From assembly GCA_913775795.1 (NCBI GenBank), contig CAJYLT010000039.1:1-64000 (forward strand): DNA of 64,000 bases, in the 5' to 3' direction. The notes under the pieces were generated by a model. It made no database searches and was not told where the DNA came from. It saw nothing but the letters and a program-made list of their open reading frames with translations. Origin of the DNA: an uncultured Sphingomonas sp. (lineage in GTDB: Bacteria > Pseudomonadota > Alphaproteobacteria > Sphingomonadales > Sphingomonadaceae). The position numbers and the translations under genes were made by a program. Of the stretch, positions 34,353-44,187 are shown piece after piece (positions within the stretch are counted from its first letter, which is position 1; every line of letters begins with the position of its first letter).

Positions 34353-34775
34353 ATGGCCGCCACGCGCACCTTTTCGATCATCAAGCCCGACGCCACGCGT
34401 CGCAACCTGACCGGCGCGGTCACCAAGATGCTCGAGGAAGCCGGCCTGCGCGTCGTCGCCTCGAAGCGCATCCACATGACCCGCGAGCAGGCCGAGGGCT
34501 TCTACGGCGTCCACCGCGAGCGTCCGTTCTTCAACGACCTGGTCGAGTTCATGATCTCCGGCCCCGTCGTCGTCCAGGTGCTCGAGGGTGAGGACGCCGT
34601 GACGCGCAACCGCGACATCATGGGCGCGACCAACCCCGCCAACGCCGAGCCGGGCACGATCCGCAAGGAACTGGCCGAATCGATCGAGGCGAACACCGTC
34701 CACGGGTCGGATTCGGAAGAGAACGCCAAGATCGAGATCGACTTCTTCTTCAAGCCCGAAGAGATCGTCGGCTGA
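34353..34775 (+). CDS. ndk: Nucleoside-diphosphate kinase
   Basis: A 140-residue enzyme with all hallmarks: [19 protein letters not shown], the [10 protein letters not shown] loop, [20 protein letters not shown] and the active-site histidine in the signature [12 protein letters not shown]. It transfers the gamma-phosphate of ATP to other nucleoside diphosphates through phospho-histidine. It is preceded by AAGGAAG and followed by a strong hairpin with a T6 tail, so it ends the pepA-holC-ndk transcription unit or is itself monocistronic. Confidence 0.98.
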   Translation: MAATRTFSIIKPDATRRNLTGAVTKMLEEAGLRVVASKRIHMTREQAEGFYGVHRERPFFNDLVEFMISGPVVVQVLEGEDAVTRNRDIMGATNPANAEPGTIRKELAESIEANTVHGSDSEENAKIEIDFFFKPEEIVG

Positions 34776-34803
34776 TTTCAGCCGTCAGTTTCGAATGAGC
34801 GAA

Positions 34804-34836
34804 CGGGTCGGGGGGATGCCCCCGGCCCGGTTTTTT
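34804..34836 (+). terminator. Intrinsic terminator after ndk
   Basis: CGGGTCGGGGG pairs with CCCCCGGCCCG (one G-T wobble) around a short ATG loop and is followed by six T residues. This is a classic rho-independent terminator 28 bases after the ndk stop codon. Confidence 0.88.
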
Positions 34837-34909
34837 CGTGGCCGTCGATGGTTGTCGCCCCGGACTTGTTCCAGGTTGACGAGGAGGGGCGAACGAAAAC
34901 CACAAACGA

Positions 34910-34941
34910 AAAGGGCGCCCCCCGCGAAGGGGACGCCCTTT
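34910..34941 (-). terminator. Intrinsic terminator of the lipoprotein gene
   Basis: On the minus strand AAAGGGCG-T-CCCC pairs with GGGG-GG-CGCCCTTT around TTCGC, ending in T residues. It lies 45 bases past the stop of the small lipoprotein gene at 34987-35244 and opposite the ndk terminator. Confidence 0.75.
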
Positions 34942-34986
34942 CCGATTCGATAAACGTCACCGCGGCGCGCGAGGCGCCGCTCGCGA

Positions 34987-35244
34987 TTACATCGCGTTGG
35001 TGAGGTTCGTCTCGCCGATCTCGTCAGCGTTGTCGGCAGCCGCCTCGAGGTTGTCGGCAGCGTTCTCGAGCGCCGCTGCCTCAGCCGCGTTGCCGGTCAT
35101 GTCAGCAGCCGCTTCCATGTTGTCGGCCTCGGCCTCGAGGTTCGCCGCCATCGCGTCGCCGGCGTTCTCGGCGGGCGTGCCCTGGTTGCACGCGGCCAGC
35201 GACATCAGGCCAGCGGCAGCAGCCACAAGAGCGATCTTCTTCAT
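34987..35244 (-). CDS. Small Ala/Asn/Glu-rich lipoprotein
   Basis: ATG 35244 follows GGGAGCA and gives 85 residues; a longer in-frame start at 35307 has no ribosome site. Residues 1-19 form a lipoprotein signal ending in the lipobox LAAC. The mature part is a low-complexity repeat of A, N, E and D (NAGDAMAANLEAEADNMEAA, ENAADNLEAAADNADEIGET), with heptad-like spacing suggesting a helical bundle or coiled coil like small Lpp-type or entericidin-like lipoproteins. Such acidic proteins are frequent in sphingomonads; the function is unknown. It has its own terminator and so is monocistronic. Confidence 0.75.
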   Translation of the reverse strand: MKKIALVAAAAGLMSLAACNQGTPAENAGDAMAANLEAEADNMEAAADMTGNAAEAAALENAADNLEAAADNADEIGETNLTNAM

Positions 35245-35365
35245 GCGTTTGCTCCCAAGCAAATTCGTGTCGTGACTGGCCCGAATGCCGTCACGAAGCT
35301 GCCGCATTAACGCCCGTTACGGGTGCGTCAACTTATAAATCGACTCGATACGTAGGAAAGCAGGC

Positions 35366-36730
35366 TCATTTCGTCGCAGAAATCGCCTCCGGGGCGTCCG
35401 CGACGACGGCCAGCATCGCCGTCCACGCTGCCACATTCTGCCTCATTTGGGCCGGATCGACCTTGTCCAGCGTGTCGTCGGGCGTGTGGTGAAGGTCGAA
35501 ATAGCGCGTGCCGTCCTGTTGCAGATCGACGCCCGCGACGCCAGCCGAAACGAGCGCCGACACATCGGCCCCGCCGCCCGCCGGATCGCGCCCCGCCGAA
35601 ATGCCGAGCGGGGCGAGCGCGGCGGCGAGGCGGTCGGCCAGCGGCTTGTTGGCGGGCGCGAAGTTGGTGTCGAGGCGCCAGATGCGATCGGCGCCGAAGT
35701 CCGATTCGGCGGCCAGCACGTGATTGTCGCCCTTGTGCGCCTCGAAATAGGCCTTGCCGCCGAACACGCCGACTTCCTCGGACCCCGCCCAGAGCACGCG
35801 AATCGTCCGGCGCGGGCGGCCGGCATCCATGATCCGCTTTGCAGCGGCGGCGACGATCCCGCACCCCGAGGCGTCGTCGATCGCCCCGGTGCCGAGATCC
35901 CAGCTGTCGAGGTGACAGGCGACGACGACGATCCCGGCAGCCGGGTCGCGGCCCGGCACCTCGGCGATGACGTTGCCGGAGTTCTGTGTGCCGACGATCC
36001 GCGGGGTGAGCGTCAGCGCGACGCGGACCGGCGTGCCGCGCCCCACCAGCCGCTCAAGCTGGTCGGCATCGGGCACGGCGAGCGCGGCGGCGGGGATCGG
36101 CGCGGTGCCGTCGGGGAAGACGGTGCTCCCTGCGTGCGGCATCCGGTGGCTGTCGGTGCCCACCGAGCGGATCAGGATCGCGGCCGCGCCCTTGCCCGCG
36201 GCGATCGCCGGCCCCTGTCGCCGGACCGCGCCGTAATAGCTGTACTGGCTGCCGTCCTGCGTCCGCGTCATCGCGTGGCTGACGAAGGCGATCTTGCCGG
36301 CGAGCGAGCCGTCGGGTGCGTCCTTTAGGTCGTCGAGCGTCGGGAAGAACACGACCTCGCCGGTCAGCCCGGCCGCGGGCGTCGCGCCCGAATTGCCGAG
36401 TGCGGTGAGGGCCAGCGGTTGCGAGTTCTCGCCGATCACCATCGCCCTTTCGATTCCGCGCACCCATGTCTTGAGCGGGAAGGGTTCGTCGCGGACGTTC
36501 TTGAACCCCATCTTGGTGAGCGTCGTCACCGCCCACTTCCTCGCCCGCGCTTCCTCCGCCGTGCCGGCGAGGCGGGGCCCAAGCTCGGTCGTGATCGCCT
36601 CGGTGATCGCATAGGCATAGTCGTCCTCCAGCGCGGCGTCGCGAAGCTGGGCGACGCGCAGGTCGGCATCGTTTGCCTGGGGGACGGGAAGGGCGAGTGC
36701 GGCGAGCGCGGGGAGGATCAAGCTGGGCAT
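35366..36730 (-). CDS. Secreted M28-family metallopeptidase
   Basis: ATG 36730 starts a 454-residue protein with signal peptide SLILPALAALALPVPQA. A PA domain is inserted at about 130-250 (LKDAPDGSLAGKIAFVSHAM; GAAAILIRSVGTDSHRMPHA). The di-zinc peptidase core has HLDSWDLGTGAIDDASGCG, GSEEVGVFGGKAYFEAHKGD, SDFGADRIW and YFDLHHTPDDTLDKVDP, supplying the expected His, Asp, Glu-Glu, Asp and His ligands. It is an aminopeptidase or carboxypeptidase of the periplasm or outside. The gene is divergent from ettA with 122 bases between. Confidence 0.92.
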   Translation of the reverse strand: MPSLILPALAALALPVPQANDADLRVAQLRDAALEDDYAYAITEAITTELGPRLAGTAEEARARKWAVTTLTKMGFKNVRDEPFPLKTWVRGIERAMVIGENSQPLALTALGNSGATPAAGLTGEVVFFPTLDDLKDAPDGSLAGKIAFVSHAMTRTQDGSQYSYYGAVRRQGPAIAAGKGAAAILIRSVGTDSHRMPHAGSTVFPDGTAPIPAAALAVPDADQLERLVGRGTPVRVALTLTPRIVGTQNSGNVIAEVPGRDPAAGIVVVACHLDSWDLGTGAIDDASGCGIVAAAAKRIMDAGRPRRTIRVLWAGSEEVGVFGGKAYFEAHKGDNHVLAAESDFGADRIWRLDTNFAPANKPLADRLAAALAPLGISAGRDPAGGGADVSALVSAGVAGVDLQQDGTRYFDLHHTPDDTLDKVDPAQMRQNVAAWTAMLAVVADAPEAISATK

Positions 36731-36852
36731 GGGCGTATTGGTAGCCGCTGAAACCGTCCGGTAAAGGCCCCCTGATTGCCAATCCGCACGCTCGTCGCTA
36801 TCTCCCGCGGCGACTTTCCATCTTTGCCGAACCCCCATCCCGGAGACCCGCA

Positions 36853-38532
<1,680 letters not shown>

Positions 38533-38540
38533 CCTGACGC

Positions 38541-39725
38541 GTGGCCGTGGTCGAGGAAGCGCCTGAAGCCGCGTCGCCGCCGGGCGGAGACGCGATCGAA
38601 TATCGCCTGCGCCAGCAGCGCATCCTTGCCGAGTTCGGCATGGTGGCGCTGCGCTCGCGCGATATCGACGCGATGCTCCAGCGCGCGACCGAGCTGTGCG
38701 CCGAGGGCATGGGCTCGCGCTATGCCAAGTTCCTGTCCGCACCCGACAGCGACCAGCGGATGCGGGTCGAGGCGGGCGTCGGCTGGGACGCCGGCGTGGT
38801 CGGCAACGCCAGCCTGGGCGGCGATACGGCTAGCCCCGCGGGCTTTGCCTTCAAGACCGGCGAGCCCGTCATCTCCAACCATCTGGAGGGCGAGGAGCGG
38901 TTCCGCACGCCCGAAATGATGGCCGACCACAGCATCCGCCGCGCGATCAACGTGTTGGTCGAGGCGGACGGCAAGCGATACGGCGTGCTCGAGGTCGACA
39001 GCGAGGGCGAGGGGACGTTCGACGCCGACGACCTCGCCTTCATGCAGGGCTTCGCCAACCTGATCGGCGTGGCGATCGAGCGCCAGCAGGCAGAGGCGCG
39101 GCTCAACGCCTCGATCGAGCATCAGGAACTGCTGGTGCGCGAGGCGAGCCACCGGGTGAAGAACAGCCTAGCGCTCGTCTCCGCCATGCTGACGCTACAG
39201 ATGCAGGCGGACGACGACCCGCGCCTCAACCGGCTGCTTGGCGATGCACAGGCGCGTATCACCGCGATCGCGCAGACGCACGACCAGCTCTGGCGCGGCG
39301 CGAGGGTGGGGATCGTCGCCCTCGACGATCTTTCCTGCGGCCTTGCCAATGCGCTGGCGGAGCAGTCGCCGCAGCACGAGATCGTCTGTCATGCCGAGGC
39401 GATCGAATTGAGCGCGGACACGGCGATCCCGCTCGGCCTCGTCCTCACCGAACTCGTCACCAACGCGATCAAATATGCCTATCCCGAGGGAGAGGGCGGA
39501 CCGATCACGATCCGCATCGCGCGGAAGGGCGGTCAGATCGAGATGGCGGTCGAGGACGAGGGCGCAGGGTTGCCCGCCGATTTCGACCTCAAGGCGCAGT
39601 CGCGCCGGAGCCTCGGCACCCGGATGATCGTCAGCCTGACCCGGCAGCTGGGCGGCGAGATCGAGATGGGCGCCCGCGCCGGACGGCCTGGCACGCTCGC
39701 GCTGTTGAGTTTCCCCGCGCCCTAA
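38541..39725 (+). CDS. Soluble GAF-HisKA_2 sensor histidine kinase
   Basis: A 394-residue kinase starting at GTG 38541, just after ettA. A GAF domain covers about 35-180 (LCAEGMGSRYAKFLSAPDSD, FKTGEPVISNHLEGEERFRT, GVLEVDSEGEGTFDADDLAF). The H-box is of the HisKA_2/HWE-like class (REASHRVKNSLALVSAMLTL), and the ATPase domain has LVLTELVTNAIKYAYPEGEG and EDEGAGLPADFD...LGTRMIVSLTRQLGG. In alphaproteobacteria such kinases often feed the PhyR general stress response or light/redox circuits. The partner here is unknown. No membrane segment, so it senses a cytoplasmic signal. It ends four bases into the convergent pilus gene. Confidence 0.88.
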   Translation: MAVVEEAPEAASPPGGDAIEYRLRQQRILAEFGMVALRSRDIDAMLQRATELCAEGMGSRYAKFLSAPDSDQRMRVEAGVGWDAGVVGNASLGGDTASPAGFAFKTGEPVISNHLEGEERFRTPEMMADHSIRRAINVLVEADGKRYGVLEVDSEGEGTFDADDLAFMQGFANLIGVAIERQQAEARLNASIEHQELLVREASHRVKNSLALVSAMLTLQMQADDDPRLNRLLGDAQARITAIAQTHDQLWRGARVGIVALDDLSCGLANALAEQSPQHEIVCHAEAIELSADTAIPLGLVLTELVTNAIKYAYPEGEGGPITIRIARKGGQIEMAVEDEGAGLPADFDLKAQSRRSLGTRMIVSLTRQLGGEIEMGARAGRPGTLALLSFPAP

Positions 39726-40387
39726 CAGGTGGAGGGGGTCTCACCGGTCACCTCGAGAATGCCGTCCTGATTGGCGTCGACGTTCGCTGCCGGCGTCAGC
39801 GCGCGGCGATCGCGGACCATCATCGATGCGGTCTCGACCATGTCGAGCGACGGCGACCACGCCTCCTTCACCAGCGGCTTGTACGTGTAGCTGACCTCGA
39901 CCCACATCGTCGCGCCGTCGGTCGGTGCAATCACCTGTCGCCCCGCCGGGCCGACGCCGGTCAGGTTGGTGGTGCTGTTATCATAGGGCGAGTTGTACGC
40001 CTTGCTGCCGCGGCAGCGCTGCCAGCGGATGCGATAGCGGCCGGCATTGTTCGGGTCGTTCTCGACGCTCGACACCATGACGCGGCCGCGATTGTAGAGG
40101 TCGAGCTCGCCCGCCTGCAGCCCCGCTCCGGTCAGCAGGTCGTTGATGTCGACCTCGTTGATCGTCTTTTGCTGAAGCGACGTGCCCGTGCCGATCCTCG
40201 CGGCGTTGTCGGCCAGGTGCAGCGCGATCTGGCTGATCCGCATCCGGGTGATGATGTAGTTGGTGATCTCCGCCCCCGTCAGCCCGAGCAGCAGCAGGAT
40301 CGGCAGGTAGAAGGCGTACTCGACGATGATGACGCCGTCGCGCGCGGCGGCCAGCCGGCGGGCGAGGGTGCGCAGGCGATCCGTCAT
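39722..40387 (-). CDS. TadE-family minor pilin with C-terminal calcium-loop motif
   Basis: ATG 40387 overlaps the preceding stop (ATGA). The 221-residue protein has a short basic N-terminus, then VIIVEYAFYLPILLLLGLTG, the TadE hydrophobic helix with its conserved E for prepilin-type membrane anchoring. A periplasmic domain of about 170 residues follows. The extreme C-terminus contains VDANQDGILEVTGE, a D-x-N-x-D-G EF-hand/dockerin-like loop, before the final Cys. It is third of three genes for Tad-type surface proteins. The rest of the tad assembly machinery (cpaA-F, tadABC) is not in the window. Confidence 0.88.
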   Translation of the reverse strand: MTDRLRTLARRLAAARDGVIIVEYAFYLPILLLLGLTGAEITNYIITRMRISQIALHLADNAARIGTGTSLQQKTINEVDINDLLTGAGLQAGELDLYNRGRVMVSSVENDPNNAGRYRIRWQRCRGSKAYNSPYDNSTTNLTGVGPAGRQVIAPTDGATMWVEVSYTYKPLVKEAWSPSLDMVETASMMVRDRRALTPAANVDANQDGILEVTGETPSTC

Positions 40388-40995
40388 GTGCAATTCCGCC
40401 GGGTGGGGGCGGCATAGCTGCCCTGGTCCGAATAGGGCTGGTTCTTGAGCACGGTCGTTGCGACGATCTTCGCATTCGCCGTGTTGTCGCCGAACATCTT
40501 GAGCAGCGGGAACATGCGCGGATAGGTCACGGTGACGGTCACGACCGTCGCGTCCTTCGCGCCGCCCTGTCCGTCGTCGCCGCCGTCGCTGTCCCAGACG
40601 CTGTTGTTGTTGGCGTCCTCATAGGGTTCGCCCGCGTCGCAGCGGCCGTTGTTGTTCGTGTCGGTCCAATCCTCTGCCTTTGCGGCGGCGGCCTGGCTGA
40701 AGGTGCGGTAATAGCGGCGCTTGATGTCGATCGTCGCGTTGTTCGCCAGTGCCTTGACCTGGCTCTTCACCCGGTCGTCGAGGATCGCCTGCTGCCCCGC
40801 CGTGGTGTTGGTTTCCAGCGTCGCGTCGCGCGCGGTCTTCTGCAACACGCCCTGAAGCGCGCCGCGCATGTAGAGCGTGTGCCCGAAATCGAAGATGCCG
40901 AGCAGCACCATGCAGAAGGTCGGGGCGATGAACCCGAACTCGACCGCGGACACGCCGCGCCGGTCGCGGGCGAGGGGACGGAGCTGCCGGATCAC
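40384..40995 (-). CDS. TadE/TadG-like pilus protein with calcium-loop repeats
   Basis: GTG 40995 overlaps the stop of the upstream gene (GTGA) and is preferred to longer in-frame starts lacking a ribosome site. The product is 203 residues. Residues 14-40 (GVSAVEFGFIAPTFCMVLLG) are the TadE-type membrane helix. The periplasmic part has two asparagine/aspartate-rich loops, DTNNNGRCDAGEPYEDANNN and SVWDSDGGDD, similar to dockerin or thrombospondin type 3 calcium-binding loops. The last residues are RRNCT. It is coupled on both sides to the neighbouring pilus genes. Confidence 0.87.
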   Translation of the reverse strand: MIRQLRPLARDRRGVSAVEFGFIAPTFCMVLLGIFDFGHTLYMRGALQGVLQKTARDATLETNTTAGQQAILDDRVKSQVKALANNATIDIKRRYYRTFSQAAAAKAEDWTDTNNNGRCDAGEPYEDANNNSVWDSDGGDDGQGGAKDATVVTVTVTYPRMFPLLKMFGDNTANAKIVATTVLKNQPYSDQGSYAAPTRRNCT

Positions 40996-42887
40996 TTGAT
41001 GAGCCTCAAAGCGGAGATCTGGTCGGCGATCGACTTGAACGTGCGCTGGAGCGCGGCGGGGTCGTCGGCCTTGAAATAGCGGCCGGGCGAGGCGCAGTTC
41101 TGGAGCCGCGTCTCGGTTGTCGCATTCACGCCGCCGCCGAAGGAAACGACCCACAGCGTGATGTTCTTGTTACGGATCGCCGCGCACAGCCCCTCGAGCC
41201 GGGCATTGATCTGGTCCGACAGCGAGGTGCGCTGGTTGAAGCATTCGCCCGCGGTGCCGACGTCGTTGGTCTGCCGCTTATCGAAGAAGTGGAGGCCATA
41301 GGCGTTGTAGTCGCACGGTGCCGAGGTCGAGTCGCCGTCGGTCATGAAGATCAGGTGCCGCTCGATCTCGCCGCCCTGGGGCGTGTAGGCATTCTCGCTT
41401 GCGAAAATGCCGGTCGGCGACATGAGGCGCGCCCCCCAGACCATACCGATGTCATGATAGGTGTTGCCGCTGGCGACAAAGCTGTCGACATAGTTCTGGA
41501 ATGCGGTCGCGTCGTTCCACTGCTGAAGCTTGCGCGCCTCGGTCGGGCAGTAATAGCCGTTATAGTCGCTGAAGCGGATGTAATTGTCCGACGTCTTGTC
41601 GACCGTCGCGGCATTCAGCTGGTTCCAGTTCGACAGGACCTGTCGCTCGTAGATCGCGTCGGGCAGCGACGGCTTCCACCGCGTCGTCTCGTCGCCCGCG
41701 CTCGGCACCAGGTCGATGTCGAGATCCTTGGCGCCCGAGGGAATCGGGTTGTAGCTGGTCGCCTGGACCGTCTGGCGCTCCTCGATGCAGCCCGACCAGG
41801 GGATCGTCGCCATGGTGCCGTCGTCGCCGATCTGCGCGGTAAAGCTGGCGTTGTAGCCGTTGCCGTTCTTCAGCCCGCGAACATCGAGCGGCAGGAAACC
41901 GTACTTCCACTGCGCGACGCGGCGCTTCACATCGACCCGGCATGCCGGAGTCGATCCAACCGTCGTCGGGTTCGCCCGATAATTGGCATCCGCCGTGTCC
42001 GCCGGTCCGACCCCCGAGCAGTTGTTCTGCGCGTTGCGGTAGTAATTTCCGTAGAAGGTCCAGTCGGTCCATTCCTTGCCGAGGAACTGGCGCGTGTCGT
42101 AGCTGGCGGTATCGGCCATGTAGGCGGTGGGCAGCAGTTTTCCGACGTTGACGTTGTTGGCATAGGGGACGAAGCCGAAGCGCACCTGCACCTGGCTGCC
42201 CGTGCCGCCGGACGGCGCACCGCCGTCGCAATTGGCATTGGTGTCGAGCCGCGCGACGATCTCGTAGAAGCACTTCACCGCGGTCTTGAGGCCACCGATC
42301 TTCGAATTGGCCGCCGGCACGCCGCCGTTGTTCGAGCAGCTCGTGTCGCCCGCCGCGCAGTTCATCGATCCCGTGATGTCGAGCACGAACATCACGTCGG
42401 TGTTGGGCAGCCGCATCTCGCTTTCGCAGGTGACGGTCAGCGTCTCGGTCGTCTTGCCCAGCACGCGCATCAGCGTCATCGGCAGGATCGCCGACGCGGT
42501 CCCCGTCACTTTGCCGGCGTTTTCCGAATAGCTCTTGGTGATGGTGTTCGAGCCATAGGCGTCGCTGGCGATGTTGGCGTCGAAGAAGCGCTCGGCCATC
42601 GTCCGCGGCATGTAGCTCGACTGTGCCCAGGTGCCGCCGCCCATCGACTTGCGGCCCGCCAGCGCGCCGGCGTCGCAGGCGTGCTGAAGCCGTGTCTTGA
42701 CGATGTACATGCGGCTGAGGTCGAAACCGCCGCCGATCATGCCGCACAGCGGGATCAGCGCGGCGGCGACGATCGCGATCGTGTTGGCGCGCGTGTCACG
42801 GGCCAGCCGCGCGAGGAACCCGCCGCGCACCCGATCCTTCAGCCCCTGCCAACCCATATGCTTGCCCATGCCCCGCCCGTCTGACAT
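40992..42887 (-). CDS. TadG-like pilus assembly protein with VWA domain
   Basis: A 631-residue protein from ATG 42887; ATG 42869 is an alternative. The N-terminal Tad_N-type helix (ANTIAIVAAALIPLCGMIGG, then FDLSRMYIVKTRLQHACDAG) anchors it in the inner membrane. A von Willebrand A domain follows from about 160 (VMFVLDITGSMNCAAGDTSC); the MIDAS motif is D-I-T-G-S instead of D-x-S-x-S. A long insert of about 330 residues splits the domain, which resumes at RHLIFMTDGDSTSAPCDYN and ITLWVVSFGGGVN. VWA TadG-like proteins are thought to take part in tight-adherence pilus biogenesis or anchoring. It is first of three overlapping genes. Confidence 0.88.
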   Translation of the reverse strand: MSDGRGMGKHMGWQGLKDRVRGGFLARLARDTRANTIAIVAAALIPLCGMIGGGFDLSRMYIVKTRLQHACDAGALAGRKSMGGGTWAQSSYMPRTMAERFFDANIASDAYGSNTITKSYSENAGKVTGTASAILPMTLMRVLGKTTETLTVTCESEMRLPNTDVMFVLDITGSMNCAAGDTSCSNNGGVPAANSKIGGLKTAVKCFYEIVARLDTNANCDGGAPSGGTGSQVQVRFGFVPYANNVNVGKLLPTAYMADTASYDTRQFLGKEWTDWTFYGNYYRNAQNNCSGVGPADTADANYRANPTTVGSTPACRVDVKRRVAQWKYGFLPLDVRGLKNGNGYNASFTAQIGDDGTMATIPWSGCIEERQTVQATSYNPIPSGAKDLDIDLVPSAGDETTRWKPSLPDAIYERQVLSNWNQLNAATVDKTSDNYIRFSDYNGYYCPTEARKLQQWNDATAFQNYVDSFVASGNTYHDIGMVWGARLMSPTGIFASENAYTPQGGEIERHLIFMTDGDSTSAPCDYNAYGLHFFDKRQTNDVGTAGECFNQRTSLSDQINARLEGLCAAIRNKNITLWVVSFGGGVNATTETRLQNCASPGRYFKADDPAALQRTFKSIADQISALRLIK

Positions 42888-42941
42888 TCCCGTCCAGTCG
42901 GGCGCTATGCGCGGCCAAGCGATAAGCCGGATTGAAGCAGC

Positions 42942-43640
42942 ATGGTTAACGGTGACGAAACCTTCGTACCCGGCGCGGAGGCGCGGGCGGCAGAGCGGCG
43001 GCTGATCCTGTCCTATGCCCCCAAAACTGTGCGGAACGGGGTCGCGGCGTTGCTCGATTTGGACGATACGCTCGCGGCGGTGATCCGCCAGATGCGCGAG
43101 CCGATGATCGCGCAGATGCGGCTGACCTGGTGGCACGAGGCACTGTCCAAACTAGACCGAGCGCCGCCGCCGGCCCAGCCGGTGCTGACGGCGCTCGCGG
43201 GCACGGTGCTGCCGCAGGGTGTCGCGGGTGCCGACCTGGCGACGCTGGTCGAGGGGTGGGAGGCGCTGATCGAGGGCGAGCCCGGCCATCCGGCGGTTCG
43301 CGCGGCCTATGGCGCCGGGCGGGGCGAGCGGTTGTTCGCGCTGGCCGCGCGCCTGTGCGGCGGCGAGGCGGCGATGGTCGCGCCGGCGGGGCGGGGCTGG
43401 GCGCTGGCCGACCTGTCGCGATCGGTCAGCGACGCGGCGGCCGGTGAAGCGGCGGCGCGGGAGGCGGATGCCGCACTCCGCACGGCGTTCGGGGCGCCAT
43501 GGCCGCGGCGGCTGCGTGCGCTGGGAGCGCTGGCACAGCAGGCCCGGCTCGACCTCAAGGCCGATCGCGACCTGCCGCTGCCGGGCGCCACGCCGGGGCG
43601 GATCGCGCGGCTGGGCTGGCATCGGCTGACCGGGCGCTGA
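42942..43640 (+). CDS. Squalene/phytoene synthase-like protein, short form
   Basis: A 232-residue all-helical protein (ATG 42942) with RLILSYAPKTVRNGVAALLD, a D-L-D-D segment, MREPMIAQMRLTWWHEALSK and PWPRRLRALGALAQQARLDL. This is the pattern of the squalene/phytoene synthase superfamily. The two Asp-rich motifs needed for prenyl-diphosphate catalysis (D-x-x-x-D) are not clearly complete, and the protein is shorter than the roughly 290-residue enzymes. It may thus be a NDUFAF6-like non-catalytic member of the type common in alphaproteobacteria. It is divergent from the pilus gene and upstream of an EF-hand protein gene. Confidence 0.75.
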   Translation: MVNGDETFVPGAEARAAERRLILSYAPKTVRNGVAALLDLDDTLAAVIRQMREPMIAQMRLTWWHEALSKLDRAPPPAQPVLTALAGTVLPQGVAGADLATLVEGWEALIEGEPGHPAVRAAYGAGRGERLFALAARLCGGEAAMVAPAGRGWALADLSRSVSDAAAGEAAAREADAALRTAFGAPWPRRLRALGALAQQARLDLKADRDLPLPGATPGRIARLGWHRLTGR

Positions 43641-43710
43641 CACCCCAAGCGACTGTACCGACGGGCTTCGTTCGCGCTAGGCTCGCGCCGAACCGATCGG
43701 GAGCAGGGCG

Positions 43711-44187
43711 ATGTGGCGATATTGGGTGGGCGCGCTGGCGGCGCTGTTGCTGGCCGGTGCGGCGATGTTCCTCTTTCGATCGAGCGCCACGGCCGACGTG
43801 ATCCTGCCACCCCCGCCGCCGCCCCCGGCGGCAGGGGCGCAGCAGGTCGCAGCCGAAACCGAGGAGCCCGTGCCCCAGGCGGCGCCCAAGTCGCGCGAGG
43901 AACGCCGCTTCAACCGCTATGACAAGGACCGCGACGAGCGGATCACGCGCGACGAGTATCTCGCCAGCCGGAAGAAGGCGTTCGCCAAGCTCGACGTGAA
44001 CGGCGACGGGCGGCTGAGCTTCGACGAATGGGCGATCAAGACGACAACCAAGTTCGCCGGTGCCGACAAGGACAAGTCGGCGACGCTCGACCGGGCCGAG
44101 TTCGCGAGCACCGCGCCCAAGCGCAAGCCGCCCCGCCGCCGCGTCGACTGCCCGCCCGCTGCGCCGCGCGAGGCGGAGGAGAGCTAG
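43711..44187 (+). CDS. Membrane-anchored EF-hand protein
   Basis: A 158-residue protein with an N-terminal helix ([20 protein letters not shown]) serving as signal anchor. A proline run ([12 protein letters not shown]) and three EF-hand-type loops follow: [24 protein letters not shown] and [12 protein letters not shown]. The second is canonical, the other two nearly so. The tail is basic and proline-rich. It probably binds calcium in the periplasm; a partner is not evident. The stop overlaps the convergent trmFO gene by four bases. Confidence 0.85.
   Translation: MWRYWVGALAALLLAGAAMFLFRSSATADVILPPPPPPPAAGAQQVAAETEEPVPQAAPKSREERRFNRYDKDRDERITRDEYLASRKKAFAKLDVNGDGRLSFDEWAIKTTTKFAGADKDKSATLDRAEFASTAPKRKPPRRRVDCPPAAPREAEES

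Noticed and set aside
41289..42884. A 531-codon plus-strand frame opposite the VWA pilus gene
   Set aside because: Its composition is V/R/A/D-rich without motifs, and the minus strand has clear TadG/VWA features, so it is a shadow frame.
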